Of a stretch of DNA of 64,000 nucleotides, positions 15,774-25,053 are shown piece after piece. Source of the stretch: an uncultured Tenacibaculum sp. Its GTDB lineage: Bacteria > Bacteroidota > Bacteroidia > Flavobacteriales > Flavobacteriaceae. The first letter of the stretch is position 1. Each line of letters starts with the position of its first letter. The notes under the pieces were generated by a model. It searched no databases. It was not told where the DNA came from and saw nothing but the letters and a program-made list of their open reading frames with translations. Location of the stretch: NCBI GenBank assembly GCA_947492185.1, contig CANLMR010000008.1, positions 1 through 64,000 of the forward strand. Reading direction: 5' to 3'. Both the position numbers and the translations under genes were made by a program.

Positions 15774-17704
15774 ACTTTAAAGTATTTTAGAATCAAAATT
15801 TCTAGTAGCAAAGATACAATGGCTAAACCTAAAAACCACTTCCAAAGCCAATGAACTTTACTTTTTTGAGCGATTTTCTTGAAAGTATCTTTAACAGAGT
15901 TTGTAACTGTTATACTTTCACTGTTGTTAAAATTCTTAAGAAGATCTGGGAATTTTAGAGAACTTTCTGGTTTTCTGTGATTAAATGCTATGGTTTGTAG
16001 TAATTTGTCTTTATCTGAAATAGTGTAAAAACCAACACTTTTTGGTTGCTCTTTGGTTGTGATTTTTACTTTGTTTTGAAAAGTTTGTTGTAAAGGGATG
16101 AATGAAGTTTTTGTATTAGAAATAGAAAGTATATCATCTTTATTTAATTGAGCATTTACTTCAATAGTATTTTGATTTGATAATCTATAATAAAGCTCAG
16201 ACAGTTGTAAGCTTCCTTGTCCAATATTATAAAATACAGGAACAATTAAAGGAGAGTTTGTAAAATTACTTTGGTTTTTGTTTAAAGGAGAAGAAAACCA
16301 ATAGATTTTTGAATTGTTTTTAGCTATCTGGGAGATGAAATTTTGATTATTCTCTAATGATATTAATTTAGTTGAATTACTAAAGTTAGTGGTAAATGAA
16401 CTTGTAACAAAAGGATATTGAAAATTACGTACTTGCTTATCAAATACATTTTTAAAAAAAGGATGTTTAAAATTAATTGAAGTAATTTTTAAAGAATCCT
16501 TTTTTTGATTTTTTATACTTCCTATAGTTAAATTTTTAAAGAAACCATTGTAGGAGTTGAAATCAATTTCTTTGTTAGGAATAATTACTAAGTGACCACC
16601 ATTTTTAATAAAATTATGTACACTCGTTACTAAGCTTTGAGGAATTTTTTCTAGCTCATTTAAAATAATGAGCTGTTGTTTATCAATACTATTGTAGTTT
16701 GTGTTTTTGAGAGAGTAACTAGTAAAGTTGAATTCATTATTAGTATAAATACGGGATAAGAAATTATTTGATTCACCAATAGCTAAAACGTTTATTTTTT
16801 CATTTGAATTTAAACTGAAGTAGAAAGAATTGTCAAAAATATATGCGTCTTTATAATTAACTTCTAAATATCCTTTAAAAGGATTTGTTTTTTCTATTGA
16901 AAAAGTAATTGATTTTTTTTCATTTTCAGGAACAGAAAAGGTTTGTTTGCTTAATAATTGATCACCATTATATAATGCTACAGGGATATTTTCTTTAGCT
17001 GAACCTTGGTTTTTTAATATTGCATTTACTTGTATAGAACTTGAAGTATTTTGATTAACATAAACACTGTCAATTGAAATATTACTCTTTTGTTCTGGTG
17101 TAACCTGAACTAGAGATAGAGGAATAGTTTTGTCATTGAATAACTCTACACTAGAATTTTGAAAATCAGAAATAATGATATTCTCAGTAGTGTTTTTTAA
17201 ACTCGATATTTTGAGCAAAATCTCTTCTAAAGGAATTTGTTCTGGAGTATTTGTGATTTTTTTGAGTTTGGTTTTTAACTCATCAGAAGAAATATTTCTG
17301 TAAAAATTAGAATTGGTTAATAAACTATAAGTACCGTTTTCGATATTATTTTCAATAACTTCTAATGAAATGTTCTTTAAAATATTACCTGAGTTTCCAT
17401 TAGCACTTGTGCTCATAGAATTATCAAGATAAATAAAGGTATGATCTTTAACTTCCTTTGAACGATTACTAAAAAAAGGTTGTGCAAATGCAAGAACAAC
17501 AGCACTAATTAAAAGTAACCTACAGCCTAGTAACAACCATTTCTTTATTTGTGAACTTTTTCGATTTTTAATCACTAATTTTTCTAAAAAAGCAACATTA
17601 GTAAAAGGAACTTTTTTAAACTTCCGTAATTGAAAGAGGTGAACCAGAATAGGGATAATTAAAAGAGCTAAAAAATATAAAAATTCCGGATGTTTAAATT
17701 GCAT
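15770..17704 (-). CDS. BatA domain-containing membrane protein
   Basis: A 644-residue protein. The N-terminus matches the BatA double-transmembrane domain: FLYFLALLIIPILVHLFQLR (residues 8-27), then the conserved KKVPFTNVAFL and a second helix near 58-78. A long central part follows, with a partial von Willebrand-like segment (TFIYLDNSMS near residue 90), and one helix at the end (about 620-640). The bulk probably sits in the periplasm. It opens a four-gene operon with the pseudo-dihydroorotase, a small membrane protein and an esterase. Role unknown; links to aerotolerance come only from the family name. Confidence 0.82.
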   Translation of the reverse strand: MQFKHPEFLYFLALLIIPILVHLFQLRKFKKVPFTNVAFLEKLVIKNRKSSQIKKWLLLGCRLLLISAVVLAFAQPFFSNRSKEVKDHTFIYLDNSMSTSANGNSGNILKNISLEVIENNIENGTYSLLTNSNFYRNISSDELKTKLKKITNTPEQIPLEEILLKISSLKNTTENIIISDFQNSSVELFNDKTIPLSLVQVTPEQKSNISIDSVYVNQNTSSSIQVNAILKNQGSAKENIPVALYNGDQLLSKQTFSVPENEKKSITFSIEKTNPFKGYLEVNYKDAYIFDNSFYFSLNSNEKINVLAIGESNNFLSRIYTNNEFNFTSYSLKNTNYNSIDKQQLIILNELEKIPQSLVTSVHNFIKNGGHLVIIPNKEIDFNSYNGFFKNLTIGSIKNQKKDSLKITSINFKHPFFKNVFDKQVRNFQYPFVTSSFTTNFSNSTKLISLENNQNFISQIAKNNSKIYWFSSPLNKNQSNFTNSPLIVPVFYNIGQGSLQLSELYYRLSNQNTIEVNAQLNKDDILSISNTKTSFIPLQQTFQNKVKITTKEQPKSVGFYTISDKDKLLQTIAFNHRKPESSLKFPDLLKNFNNSESITVTNSVKDTFKKIAQKSKVHWLWKWFLGLAIVSLLLEILILKYFKV

Positions 17705-17821
17705 GTTTAAGTTTATTACTTTGTAAAAATAGAGAAATAGATTAATAAAATTTTGTTAAGATGCAATACAAGTTGTAAGCAATGACTTAAATTTGTTACT
17801 TTACTTAAAATATTTTTGCGA

Positions 17822-19432
17822 ATGTCTTTAACCGAATGTGATTGTAGTACCTATATTCCTTTTCAAAATACTGGTTTTTTCTCTACAATGATGTGTGATT
17901 ATCTTGAAAAGTCTGATAAGTTATCTCCTTTTTACGGTAATTTCCCAAGTATCGAAAACTTTGATAATCAGATAGAATTAAAAAAGCAATCATTCCCGGA
18001 GACAACAAGAAAACAATTAGTATCTTCTTTAAAAGAGCAATACAAAAAGATAACTCCATCTGAAGAAACACTTAATAATATTGAATTACTTGAACGTAAA
18101 AATACATTTACGGTTACTACTGGTCATCAATTAAACTTGTTTACAGGACCTTTATATTTTTTGTATAAAATTATTTCAACTATTAATTTGGCTGAAGAAT
18201 TAACTCAAAAATACTCTGAAAATAGTTTTGTTCCAGTATATTGGATGGCTACTGAAGATCATGATTTTGATGAAATAAATTACTTTAACTTTAAAGGAAG
18301 TAAAGTTCAGTGGAATTCAAATGAAGAAGGAGCAGTAGGAAGATTTTCTACTGATGGTTTAGATAAAGTTTTCAATGAATTTGAAAAACATCTCGGAACA
18401 TCAAAAAATGCAGAGTTTTTAAAAGAGTTGTTTTCCAACGGATATTTGAAGTACAATAATTTAGCCGATGCTACTCGTTATATTGCAAACGAACTTTTTG
18501 CTGAATATGGATTAGTAATTGTTGATGGAGATGATAAAGGATTAAAAGAACAATTCATTCCTATTGTTAAAGATGAACTGATTAACCAAACTTCATATAA
18601 AGCCGTAACTAAAATTAATGCTTTATTAAGTGAATCTTATAAAATTCAAGTAAATCCACGAGAGATTAACTTATTTTATCTTACTGATGGTTTAAGAGAG
18701 CGTATTATTTTCGAAAATGAAGTTTTTAAAGTAAATAACACGGATATTAAGTTTACAGAAACTGAAATTTTAGAAGAGTTAAACACGTATCCTAAACGTT
18801 TTTCTCCTAATGTAATTATGCGTCCGTTATATCAAGAAGTAATTTTACCTAACCTATGTTATATCGGTGGAGGAGGTGAGATGGCATATTGGATGCAGTT
18901 AAAAGATTATTTTGAAACTGTCAATATTCCTTTTCCGATTTTACTATTGCGTAACTCTGTACAAGTTGTAAGCGTTAAACAATATGGTAAATTAGAAAGA
19001 CTTTCAATTTCATTGGAAGAATTGTTTTTAAAGCAACATGATTTAATTTCGAAAAAGGTAAATGAGAATGCTGAAGCAAGTTTTAATTTCTCCGAACAAA
19101 AATCTTTTCTAGAACAACAGTTTAACCAATTAAGAGATATCGTAAATAAAACTGATATTTCGTATTTAGGGGCGGTAAATGCTCAGGAGAAAAAACAATT
19201 AAAAGGACTAGAGAATCTAGAGAAGCGTTTGTTAAGAGCTGAAAAAAGAAGACAATCTGATTTAGTAGATCGAATTACAAAATTACAAAGTGAAATATTA
19301 CCTAATTTAAGTTTAGAAGAACGAAAACGAAACTTTTCAGAGTATTACTTAGAGTACGGAAAAGATTTTGTAGTGGCTTTAAAGGATAAATTAAAACCAC
19401 TACAATTAGAATTTTTTGTATTAGTTAAATAA
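17822..19432 (+). CDS. bshC: Bacillithiol biosynthesis cysteine-adding enzyme BshC
   Basis: A 536-residue putative cysteine ligase that completes bacillithiol, the low-molecular-weight thiol replacing glutathione in many Bacillota and Bacteroidota. It matches BshC along its length: FQNTGFFSTMMCDYL (near the start), FTVTTGHQLNLFTGPLYFLYKI, VPVYWMATEDHDFDEIN and the C-terminal coiled coil (about 410-500). TATTTTTG (17811-17818) ends three bases before the ATG at 17822, so either the mRNA is nearly leaderless or another start is used. bshA and bshB are not in the window. Confidence 0.95.
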   Translation: MSLTECDCSTYIPFQNTGFFSTMMCDYLEKSDKLSPFYGNFPSIENFDNQIELKKQSFPETTRKQLVSSLKEQYKKITPSEETLNNIELLERKNTFTVTTGHQLNLFTGPLYFLYKIISTINLAEELTQKYSENSFVPVYWMATEDHDFDEINYFNFKGSKVQWNSNEEGAVGRFSTDGLDKVFNEFEKHLGTSKNAEFLKELFSNGYLKYNNLADATRYIANELFAEYGLVIVDGDDKGLKEQFIPIVKDELINQTSYKAVTKINALLSESYKIQVNPREINLFYLTDGLRERIIFENEVFKVNNTDIKFTETEILEELNTYPKRFSPNVIMRPLYQEVILPNLCYIGGGGEMAYWMQLKDYFETVNIPFPILLLRNSVQVVSVKQYGKLERLSISLEELFLKQHDLISKKVNENAEASFNFSEQKSFLEQQFNQLRDIVNKTDISYLGAVNAQEKKQLKGLENLEKRLLRAEKRRQSDLVDRITKLQSEILPNLSLEERKRNFSEYYLEYGKDFVVALKDKLKPLQLEFFVLVK

Positions 19433-19454
19433 GCTAAGAGTTTAGTAAATAATT

Positions 19455-20366
19455 TTATAGAATTAGTCTTTGTCCTATTTTCAAAGTACTAGATTTTCTA
19501 ATTTTATTCGTTTTACAAATTCTACGAATGGATACTCTATTTTTATAAGCAATTCCAGATAAGGTATCACCACTTTTTACAATATAAACTTGGCGTTTTC
19601 TTTTCTTGTATTTAATAGCTTTTTCATGTGAATCTAAAATTACCAAATAACTTTGTCTTGTAGAAACATGATAATATGGAGTAGCCCAATCTTTGGTGAC
19701 CCAAACATCTTTAGAGCGTATTTTTGTATTGTCTTTAAAACTGAAAACATGCTCAGGATGAATATCTACTCCTTTGTGCCGAACTTCTAAATGTAAATGA
19801 CTTCCTCTTGACCTTCCCGTATTTCCACCTTTACCAATAAGTTGTCCTTTTTTAACAAGCGTATTTACCTTCACCTCATATTTAGACAAATGAGCATAAA
19901 CGGTTTCTAATCCATTATAATGTCTTACGACAATTGTTTTTCCGTGCCCAGAATGATATCCGACATAACGAACTTTTCCATCTAAAATACTATAAACATC
20001 ATCTCCGGTAATTAAATCAATATCTATAGCACGATGTGGTCTTCCTCTTCGCCATCCGTATCTTGATGTTACAACATGTTTTCTTGGAATAGGTGAAGCA
20101 TAAGTACTATCTAAAAAACTTATTTTAAAAGGGAAATTTATTTTTGTTTCAGTATAAGCATTGAAATGAATTGTATCCCAATTTTGATTAAAATTTATTA
20201 AACTTAAACTATCTTTTACTTTGGTAGTTTTTATAGTTTCTTCTTTATATTCCCTTATAATTGAAGGTAATTCAATAAGACTTTTATTTAGGTTTTGAGC
20301 ATATGAATTCAAAACTAAAGAATTAAAAAATAGTAATATTATTAAAGTTCTAAATGAGTGTTTCAT
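19455..20366 (-). CDS. M23 family metallopeptidase with LysM domain
   Basis: A 303-residue secreted peptidoglycan hydrolase. A signal peptide (about residues 1-23, ending SYA-QNL) leads to an M23/LytM domain with the zinc motifs HRAIDID (HxxxD) and HLHLEVR (HxH) intact. A single LysM follows at the C-terminus (YIVKSGDTLSGIAYKNRVS...). It probably cleaves peptide crosslinks in the periplasm. The frame opens at 20399, but the ATG at 20366 begins a normal signal peptide. It lies 67 bases downstream of the M56-M23 fusion gene, so may be co-transcribed with it. Confidence 0.92.
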   Translation of the reverse strand: MKHSFRTLIILLFFNSLVLNSYAQNLNKSLIELPSIIREYKEETIKTTKVKDSLSLINFNQNWDTIHFNAYTETKINFPFKISFLDSTYASPIPRKHVVTSRYGWRRGRPHRAIDIDLITGDDVYSILDGKVRYVGYHSGHGKTIVVRHYNGLETVYAHLSKYEVKVNTLVKKGQLIGKGGNTGRSRGSHLHLEVRHKGVDIHPEHVFSFKDNTKIRSKDVWVTKDWATPYYHVSTRQSYLVILDSHEKAIKYKKRKRQVYIVKSGDTLSGIAYKNRVSIRRICKTNKIRKSSTLKIGQRLIL

Positions 20367-20433
20367 AGAATTATTTGTAGATAATTTTTTAGTAAACAAT
20401 AAGTTTTGGTGGTATTTTAGACTAGATGTTTTG

Positions 20434-21741
20434 TTAGTTAATAAAATCTATCGGATTAACATATTCATTATTGTGTTTAATTGAATAATGTAAATGTGGT
20501 CCGGTTACCATTCCTGTACTACCAGAGTATCCAATTATTTCTCCTTTTTTTACAGTTTGTTTTTTCTTACAATTGAATTTACTTAAATGAGCGTATAAAG
20601 TTTCATATCCATCATCGTGTTTAATGATTATTAAGTTTCCCCATTTGTTTTCATAAGAAGCATTTGCTATTATACCATCTGCTGTTGCAACAATAGGAGT
20701 TCCAGTTGAAGCACGAAAGTCAATACCATTATGATGTCTCATAGATTTAAGAATAGGATGTTTGGTAGGGCCATATTTTGCTGTAATTTCAGTTTTTTTT
20801 GTGTTTTTTATTGGAGAAATGGATGGAGGCTTATTTGAATTGATAATATTTTTATTAGATGAAGGCTTTACTTGTATTGTAAAAGAAACCATGAATAAAA
20901 AAGCTACTGGAATTAAAATAATGTATTTGAATTTTAATAATTGATTTGATTTCTTTTTTAAAATCATATTAACTCTTTGTTTAATAACAGGATGTTTAAA
21001 ATAACTATAAACATTATTGATTTTTGTAGAATTTTCAATCTCGGTTTTAAGTAGTTTTAAGTAATCAGAAGTGGTAATTATTTTTTTGTTTAAAACTTTT
21101 GAGTCAGCTTGATATTCATGTATAGATTTTAATGATTTTCTGTAGAAATATACTATGGGATTAAACCAATAAAAAATAATATACAGTTCCGCAAGAATTA
21201 AATCTAAGGTATGTTTACTATCTACATGCTTTTTTTCATGCTCGATAATTACATTATCTATAGAGTAATTCATATGTTTTGGAATAAAAATCCAATTAAA
21301 GCAAGAAAAAACAGACATTACATCAGCATATATAAGTATATATTTTCCTTTCTTTTCTGTTTTTGATTTTTGTTTTAGCTTATGAAGATTATATAAAGAG
21401 TTCGTAAATTTAGTAAAGGTAATAACACATCCTATTATATATATAGTAAATAAAATTATTGAATAGTTAAATTTTGATGTATCTGTTACTTTTTCAATGG
21501 CTACTGTGTTATGTTCTGAAGCGATAGCTGGTTCAATATAAGTAGGGATTTCTATTTGTATTATCTCTGCTGGTATTGAGATTTTTGTTATTGAAATAAA
21601 AAGAGAAATAGGAATAATAATCAATAATATTATTCTGTTTAAATTATGAAAAGTATACTTACTTAACAGTAATTTATATGTCGTGTAAAAGCAGATAAAA
21701 ATTATGCTTGATGAAAAAAGATAAATTAAAAAATTACTCAT
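20434..21741 (-). CDS. M56 (BlaR1-type) metallopeptidase fused to M23 endopeptidase
   Basis: A 435-residue two-domain membrane protein. The N-terminal half is a BlaR1/MecR1-type M56 peptidase with helices near 4-24, 34-52 and 93-113 and the cytoplasmic zinc site HEKKH (168-172). After another helix (about 273-290) comes a periplasmic M23 domain with both zinc motifs intact: H337-x3-D341 and H416-L-H418. Usually the C-terminal part of BlaR1 is a penicillin sensor or, in Bacteroidota, a TonB-like domain. Its start overlaps the blaI-like gene by eight bases, so the two form a sensor-repressor pair. The inducer is unknown. Confidence 0.9.
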   Translation of the reverse strand: MSNFLIYLFSSSIIFICFYTTYKLLLSKYTFHNLNRIILLIIIPISLFISITKISIPAEIIQIEIPTYIEPAIASEHNTVAIEKVTDTSKFNYSIILFTIYIIGCVITFTKFTNSLYNLHKLKQKSKTEKKGKYILIYADVMSVFSCFNWIFIPKHMNYSIDNVIIEHEKKHVDSKHTLDLILAELYIIFYWFNPIVYFYRKSLKSIHEYQADSKVLNKKIITTSDYLKLLKTEIENSTKINNVYSYFKHPVIKQRVNMILKKKSNQLLKFKYIILIPVAFLFMVSFTIQVKPSSNKNIINSNKPPSISPIKNTKKTEITAKYGPTKHPILKSMRHHNGIDFRASTGTPIVATADGIIANASYENKWGNLIIIKHDDGYETLYAHLSKFNCKKKQTVKKGEIIGYSGSTGMVTGPHLHYSIKHNNEYVNPIDFIN

Positions 21742-22117
21742 TTTTGTTTTTTAAATGTTGAATTTTACTTTCAATAAGTTCTTTAATTTCTTCTAATTCA
21801 GATAAATTTAAATCTTCATTTTGGGTAAAGTATGAAGCAAATTTTCCTGAAGAACCATTAAAAAAGCTAAAAATCATATCATTCATATATTCAGAAAAAT
21901 ATTTTTTTTTAGTAATCAAAGGATAATATTCTCTGGTTTTTCCATAAGTTTTATAATCAATAAACTTTTTTTTAACTAATACTCTTACAACAGTAGAAAT
22001 AGTAGTGTATGCAGGTTTTGGATCTGGAAACTGTTCCACAATATCTTTTAAAAAAGCTTTTTTTAATTTCCATAGATAATGCATTATCTGTTCTTCTGGT
22101 TTTGTTAACTTATTCAT
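21734..22117 (-). CDS. BlaI/MecI/CopY family transcriptional repressor
   Basis: A 127-residue winged-helix repressor. The N-terminal DNA-binding domain (LTKPEEQIMHYLWKLKKAFLK... TISTVVRVLVKKKFI) and acidic C-terminal dimerisation helix (ELEEIKELIESKI) match the BlaI family. Such repressors are inactivated through the M56 protease encoded next to them. A 32-base palindrome containing TACA/TGTA, the family's operator half-sites, lies just upstream, so it very likely represses its own operon. Confidence 0.93.
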   Translation of the reverse strand: MNKLTKPEEQIMHYLWKLKKAFLKDIVEQFPDPKPAYTTISTVVRVLVKKKFIDYKTYGKTREYYPLITKKKYFSEYMNDMIFSFFNGSSGKFASYFTQNEDLNLSELEEIKELIESKIQHLKNKNE

Positions 22118-22121
22118 TCAG

Positions 22122-22129
22122 CAAATATA
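22122..22129 (-). promoter_or_regulatory. -7 element of the blaI-like operon
   Basis: TATATTTG on the minus strand is an exact TAnnTTTG match. It ends four bases before the start codon, so the transcript is nearly leaderless, and it lies right beside the palindromic operator. Confidence 0.55.
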
Positions 22130-22134
22130 TAAAA

Positions 22135-22166
22135 TTAATTACTACAACTATAGTTGTAGTAATTAA
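22135..22166. promoter_or_regulatory. Palindromic operator of the BlaI-type repressor
   Basis: A perfect 32-base palindrome centred on ACTACAACTA/TAGTTGTAGT. It contains TACA and TGTA half-sites as in BlaI/MecI/CopY operators. It lies 18 bases before the repressor's start codon, over the -33 region. Confidence 0.75.
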
Positions 22167-22244
22167 AAAATATTAAATAGTAATTTTAATAATTTTTAGA
22201 AGTGATTATTGGAGTTCTTATGCTAGAAATATTAATAGTTATTT

Positions 22245-22550
22245 CTAAATGTTTTTTAAAAGTATATATGTATCCAAAACTTGATTGGATATTTTAGCAC
22301 ATTCATTTTTCATTTTACTTTTGATTATAATATTAATCAGATGAGAAGTGATATTATAATTTATAATAATATTTCCGTTAGGAAAGTAAACAATAAACTT
22401 ATTTTTTAAATCTTCTTGAAGAAATAAATCAAACTCAGAACTTAACCAATTCGTAAATTGATTAAAAAAATCAATATTGTTTTTTTCTGCTAACTCAACT
22501 TTGAAATAATTATTATTGTTTACTATGTTGATATCATTTTTCATCATCAT
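22245..22550 (-). CDS. Hypothetical protein (101 aa)
   Basis: An unrecognised 101-residue soluble protein, rich in Asn, Lys and Ile. It alternates hydrophobic and polar residues (KFIVYFPNGNIIINYNI), suggesting beta strands followed by a C-terminal helix. It overlaps the acetyltransferase gene by four bases (ATGA), so it is translationally coupled to the HGSNAT-type gene and to the sugar permease. It may thus belong functionally to the N-acetylglucosamine locus. Three methionines in a row make the exact start uncertain by two codons. Confidence 0.6.
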   Translation of the reverse strand: MMMKNDINIVNNNNYFKVELAEKNNIDFFNQFTNWLSSEFDLFLQEDLKNKFIVYFPNGNIIINYNITSHLINIIIKSKMKNECAKISNQVLDTYILLKNI

Positions 22551-23638
22551 ACTTTTATAAAAATTCTTTTTTTAAACAGAATATAACCTAGAAGGATGTA
22601 TAATCCAGCAATAGTTATTGCATAAACTAATGAAGCTAACTTATCATTATAAATTAAATTGCTGTACAAATTTTCATATAAAAAACTATGAATATTATGT
22701 TGCTTATTGATGTTAACTAGGTAAAAGATTTTAGAAATAAAAGAAGACAAGAAATAAATTGTTATTGCGTTTGTTCCTACATATATAAATAAAGGGACAT
22801 TTAATTTTTGTTTCACATCAGACAGGTAATAAATGATTAATAATATTATTGTAGCCCAACCCGATGTTACTAATACAAAACTACTAGTCCATAGTGATTT
22901 GTTTATAGGAAAAACAAAACTCCATAAATAACCTAAAATTAAAAGAATACTTCCGCTAAATAATAGATATTTTAATTTTGTGGCAATGTTTTCAAGAAGT
23001 AAAACTTTACCAGTTAAAACTCCTAAAATACAACTGCTAACTGCAGTAATAGTACTTAATAAACCTTCAGGGTCATAATCAGGTTTCCATAAATGACTAT
23101 TAAATATTTTTAAATCGATAAAGTTTACCCAATTATTAGGAACTCTATCCAGGCTTGGAAAAGAACCATTAGGTAATGTAATGTATTTTAACAAAAAGAA
23201 ATACCCAGTAAGTATGAGTGAAGAAATAATTAATAATACTTTATTATTACATTTTAAATATAATATCGAAGTAATAAAGAAAACAATTCCTATTCTTTGT
23301 AATACTCCAGGGAATCTAAGAGTTCTAAATTCTTGAAAAAAAGGGGGATAAGGAATAAACCAGTTTAAAAATAACCCAAGAACTATTAATTTCAAACTTC
23401 GAATAAAAATTTTTTTATAAATAGTTTTTGATGGTCTTTTATTCTGATATGCTAAAGAAATTGAAATGCCAACAATAAAAATAAAAAAAGGAAATATTAA
23501 ATCAGTAGGAGTTAATCCATGCCATTCAGCATGTAATAGTGGAGCATAAACGGCTGACCAATCTCCTGGGTTATTAACTAAAATCATGGCAATGATTGTA
23601 AAGCCTCTTAATATATCTACTGATTGAATACGTTTCAT
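22547..23638 (-). CDS. HGSNAT-type (heparan-alpha-glucosaminide) N-acetyltransferase family membrane protein
   Basis: A 363-residue protein with about ten membrane helices. It matches the DUF5009/HGSNAT group: RIQSVDILRGFTIIAMILVN at the start, then HGLTPTDLIFPFFIFIVG and the conserved PGVLQRIG. The family uses cytosolic acetyl-CoA to acetylate terminal glucosamine on the other side of the membrane. Here it is cotranscribed with a sugar permease five bases upstream and lies in a hexosamine locus. It could therefore acetylate glucosamine units of partly deacetylated chitin oligomers (inference). Confidence 0.82.
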   Translation of the reverse strand: MKRIQSVDILRGFTIIAMILVNNPGDWSAVYAPLLHAEWHGLTPTDLIFPFFIFIVGISISLAYQNKRPSKTIYKKIFIRSLKLIVLGLFLNWFIPYPPFFQEFRTLRFPGVLQRIGIVFFITSILYLKCNNKVLLIISSLILTGYFFLLKYITLPNGSFPSLDRVPNNWVNFIDLKIFNSHLWKPDYDPEGLLSTITAVSSCILGVLTGKVLLLENIATKLKYLLFSGSILLILGYLWSFVFPINKSLWTSSFVLVTSGWATIILLIIYYLSDVKQKLNVPLFIYVGTNAITIYFLSSFISKIFYLVNINKQHNIHSFLYENLYSNLIYNDKLASLVYAITIAGLYILLGYILFKKRIFIKV

Positions 23639-23643
23639 TTATG

Positions 23644-24942
23644 TTATTTTTTTAGTGATAACTTATGTCCATATATTGCATAGTATAATATAAAAGAGTA
23701 ACAAGGAATTAAAATCCAGTAACTCTCTGTAGAAGCTTTTGCTAAAGCCTCAATATCTGAAGTTCCTTCTAATAAATATAACTGTTTATTTTTATCTATA
23801 AGTTTTCCAAATAAAGGCGGTATAACAGCCCCTCCTGCAATAGCCATAATAAGTAAAGCGGAAGCTGTTTTAGTGAATTTACCCAATCCTTTGAGAGTTA
23901 AAGGCCAAACGGCAGGCCACACTAAAGCATTTGCAATCCCTAAAGCAGCAACAAATAAAATAGAAGTAAATCCAGAGGTATTTATAATTAAAATTGTAAA
24001 TAGTATTCCTAATACAGCACTTATTTTTAAAGCAGTTTGTTGTTTTAAATATTTAGGAATTAAAATAACACCTAAAATATAAGTAGCTATCATTGCCATT
24101 AATGTAAATGTGGTAAAAAATTTTGCTTTTGAAGTAGAAATGCCTAATGCTATCCCATAAGCAATTATAGAATCACCAGCAATAACTTCGGCTCCAACAT
24201 AAAGAAAGAGTGCTATTACACCAAACCATAAATGCGGAAATTGAAATATGGATGTTTTGTGATCTACATCAAGATTAGTTTCATTATTTTCTTCTGGATG
24301 GACTTCAGGTAGAGGAGCCCAATGAATTAGAACCCCTAAAATGAAAAGGATAATAGCCATTATAACATAAGGTAAAATAACACTATTTGCCATGGTATTT
24401 AATAATTCAATTTTTTCTGAACTATCAACAATTGAAAGTTTTTGATTGACTTTGTCAATTCCAGATAATAATAAAGATCCAAAAATTAATGAGCCTAATG
24501 CTCCTGCTATTTTATTTGAAATTCCCATAATAGCAATACGTTTAGCTCCACTTTCTAAAGGTCCTAAAATGGTAATATAAGGATTGGCAGCTGTTTGTAA
24601 AATTGTCATACCAGTACCTTGAATAAAAATAGCTAGAAGGAAAAGTGAATATGTTCTTGCGTTTGCAGCTGGAATGAAAACTAATGCGCCAATAGCCATT
24701 ATAATAAGGCCTATAGACATGCTTTTTTTATATCCCATTTTTCTAATTAAATAAGATGCGGGTAAAGCCATTATAACAAATGAAATATAGGAAGCAGAAG
24801 CTACCAAATAGGATTGAGCTTCAGTCAGCTCATTTATGGTTTTCATAAATGGAATTAAAGCTCCATTTATCCAAGTAACAAAACCGAATATAAAAAACAG
24901 TCCAGTAATAATTAGAATAGCAGTTCTATAATTGTTTTTCAT
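23644..24942 (-). CDS. Sugar MFS transporter (FucP/NagP type)
   Basis: A 432-residue twelve-helix permease of the fucose:H+ symporter family. The family marks GFVTWINGALIPFMK (residues 20-34), ALPASYLIRKMGYKK, the GTGMTILQTAANPYI stretch and WPAVWPLTLKGLGKFT are clear. In hexosamine loci this type is NagP, importing N-acetylglucosamine across the inner membrane. The neighbouring GlcNAc kinase and NagB genes support that substrate. It precedes the acetyltransferase gene by five bases, and a 14-base palindrome lies just upstream. Confidence 0.88.
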   Translation of the reverse strand: MKNNYRTAILIITGLFFIFGFVTWINGALIPFMKTINELTEAQSYLVASASYISFVIMALPASYLIRKMGYKKSMSIGLIIMAIGALVFIPAANARTYSLFLLAIFIQGTGMTILQTAANPYITILGPLESGAKRIAIMGISNKIAGALGSLIFGSLLLSGIDKVNQKLSIVDSSEKIELLNTMANSVILPYVIMAIILFILGVLIHWAPLPEVHPEENNETNLDVDHKTSIFQFPHLWFGVIALFLYVGAEVIAGDSIIAYGIALGISTSKAKFFTTFTLMAMIATYILGVILIPKYLKQQTALKISAVLGILFTILIINTSGFTSILFVAALGIANALVWPAVWPLTLKGLGKFTKTASALLIMAIAGGAVIPPLFGKLIDKNKQLYLLEGTSDIEALAKASTESYWILIPCYSFILYYAIYGHKLSLKK

Positions 24943-24967
24943 CTAAATTGATTTTTTTCTTGATATA

Positions 24968-24981
24968 ATAGTATATACTAT
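24968..24981. promoter_or_regulatory. Palindrome upstream of the sugar permease gene
   Basis: ATAGTATATACTAT is a perfect 14-base palindrome 25 bases before the permease start. A related inverted repeat, ATAGTT-N7-AACTAT, lies at 26986-27004 in front of susC. It may be an operator; the AT-rich background makes this uncertain. Confidence 0.3.
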
Positions 24982-25053
24982 CTACTAAAAAGAAAAAAAA
25001 AATCTACATACGACACAATTTGAAAGATGAAGAATAGTTTTTTAGGTATATGA

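Noticed and set aside
20434..22117. Beta-lactamase regulation (BlaI/BlaR1) as the function of the repressor and M56 protease
   Set aside because: No beta-lactamase or penicillin-binding sensor domain is present. The C-terminal domain is M23 and the MBL-fold gene at 3748 is far away and of another type.
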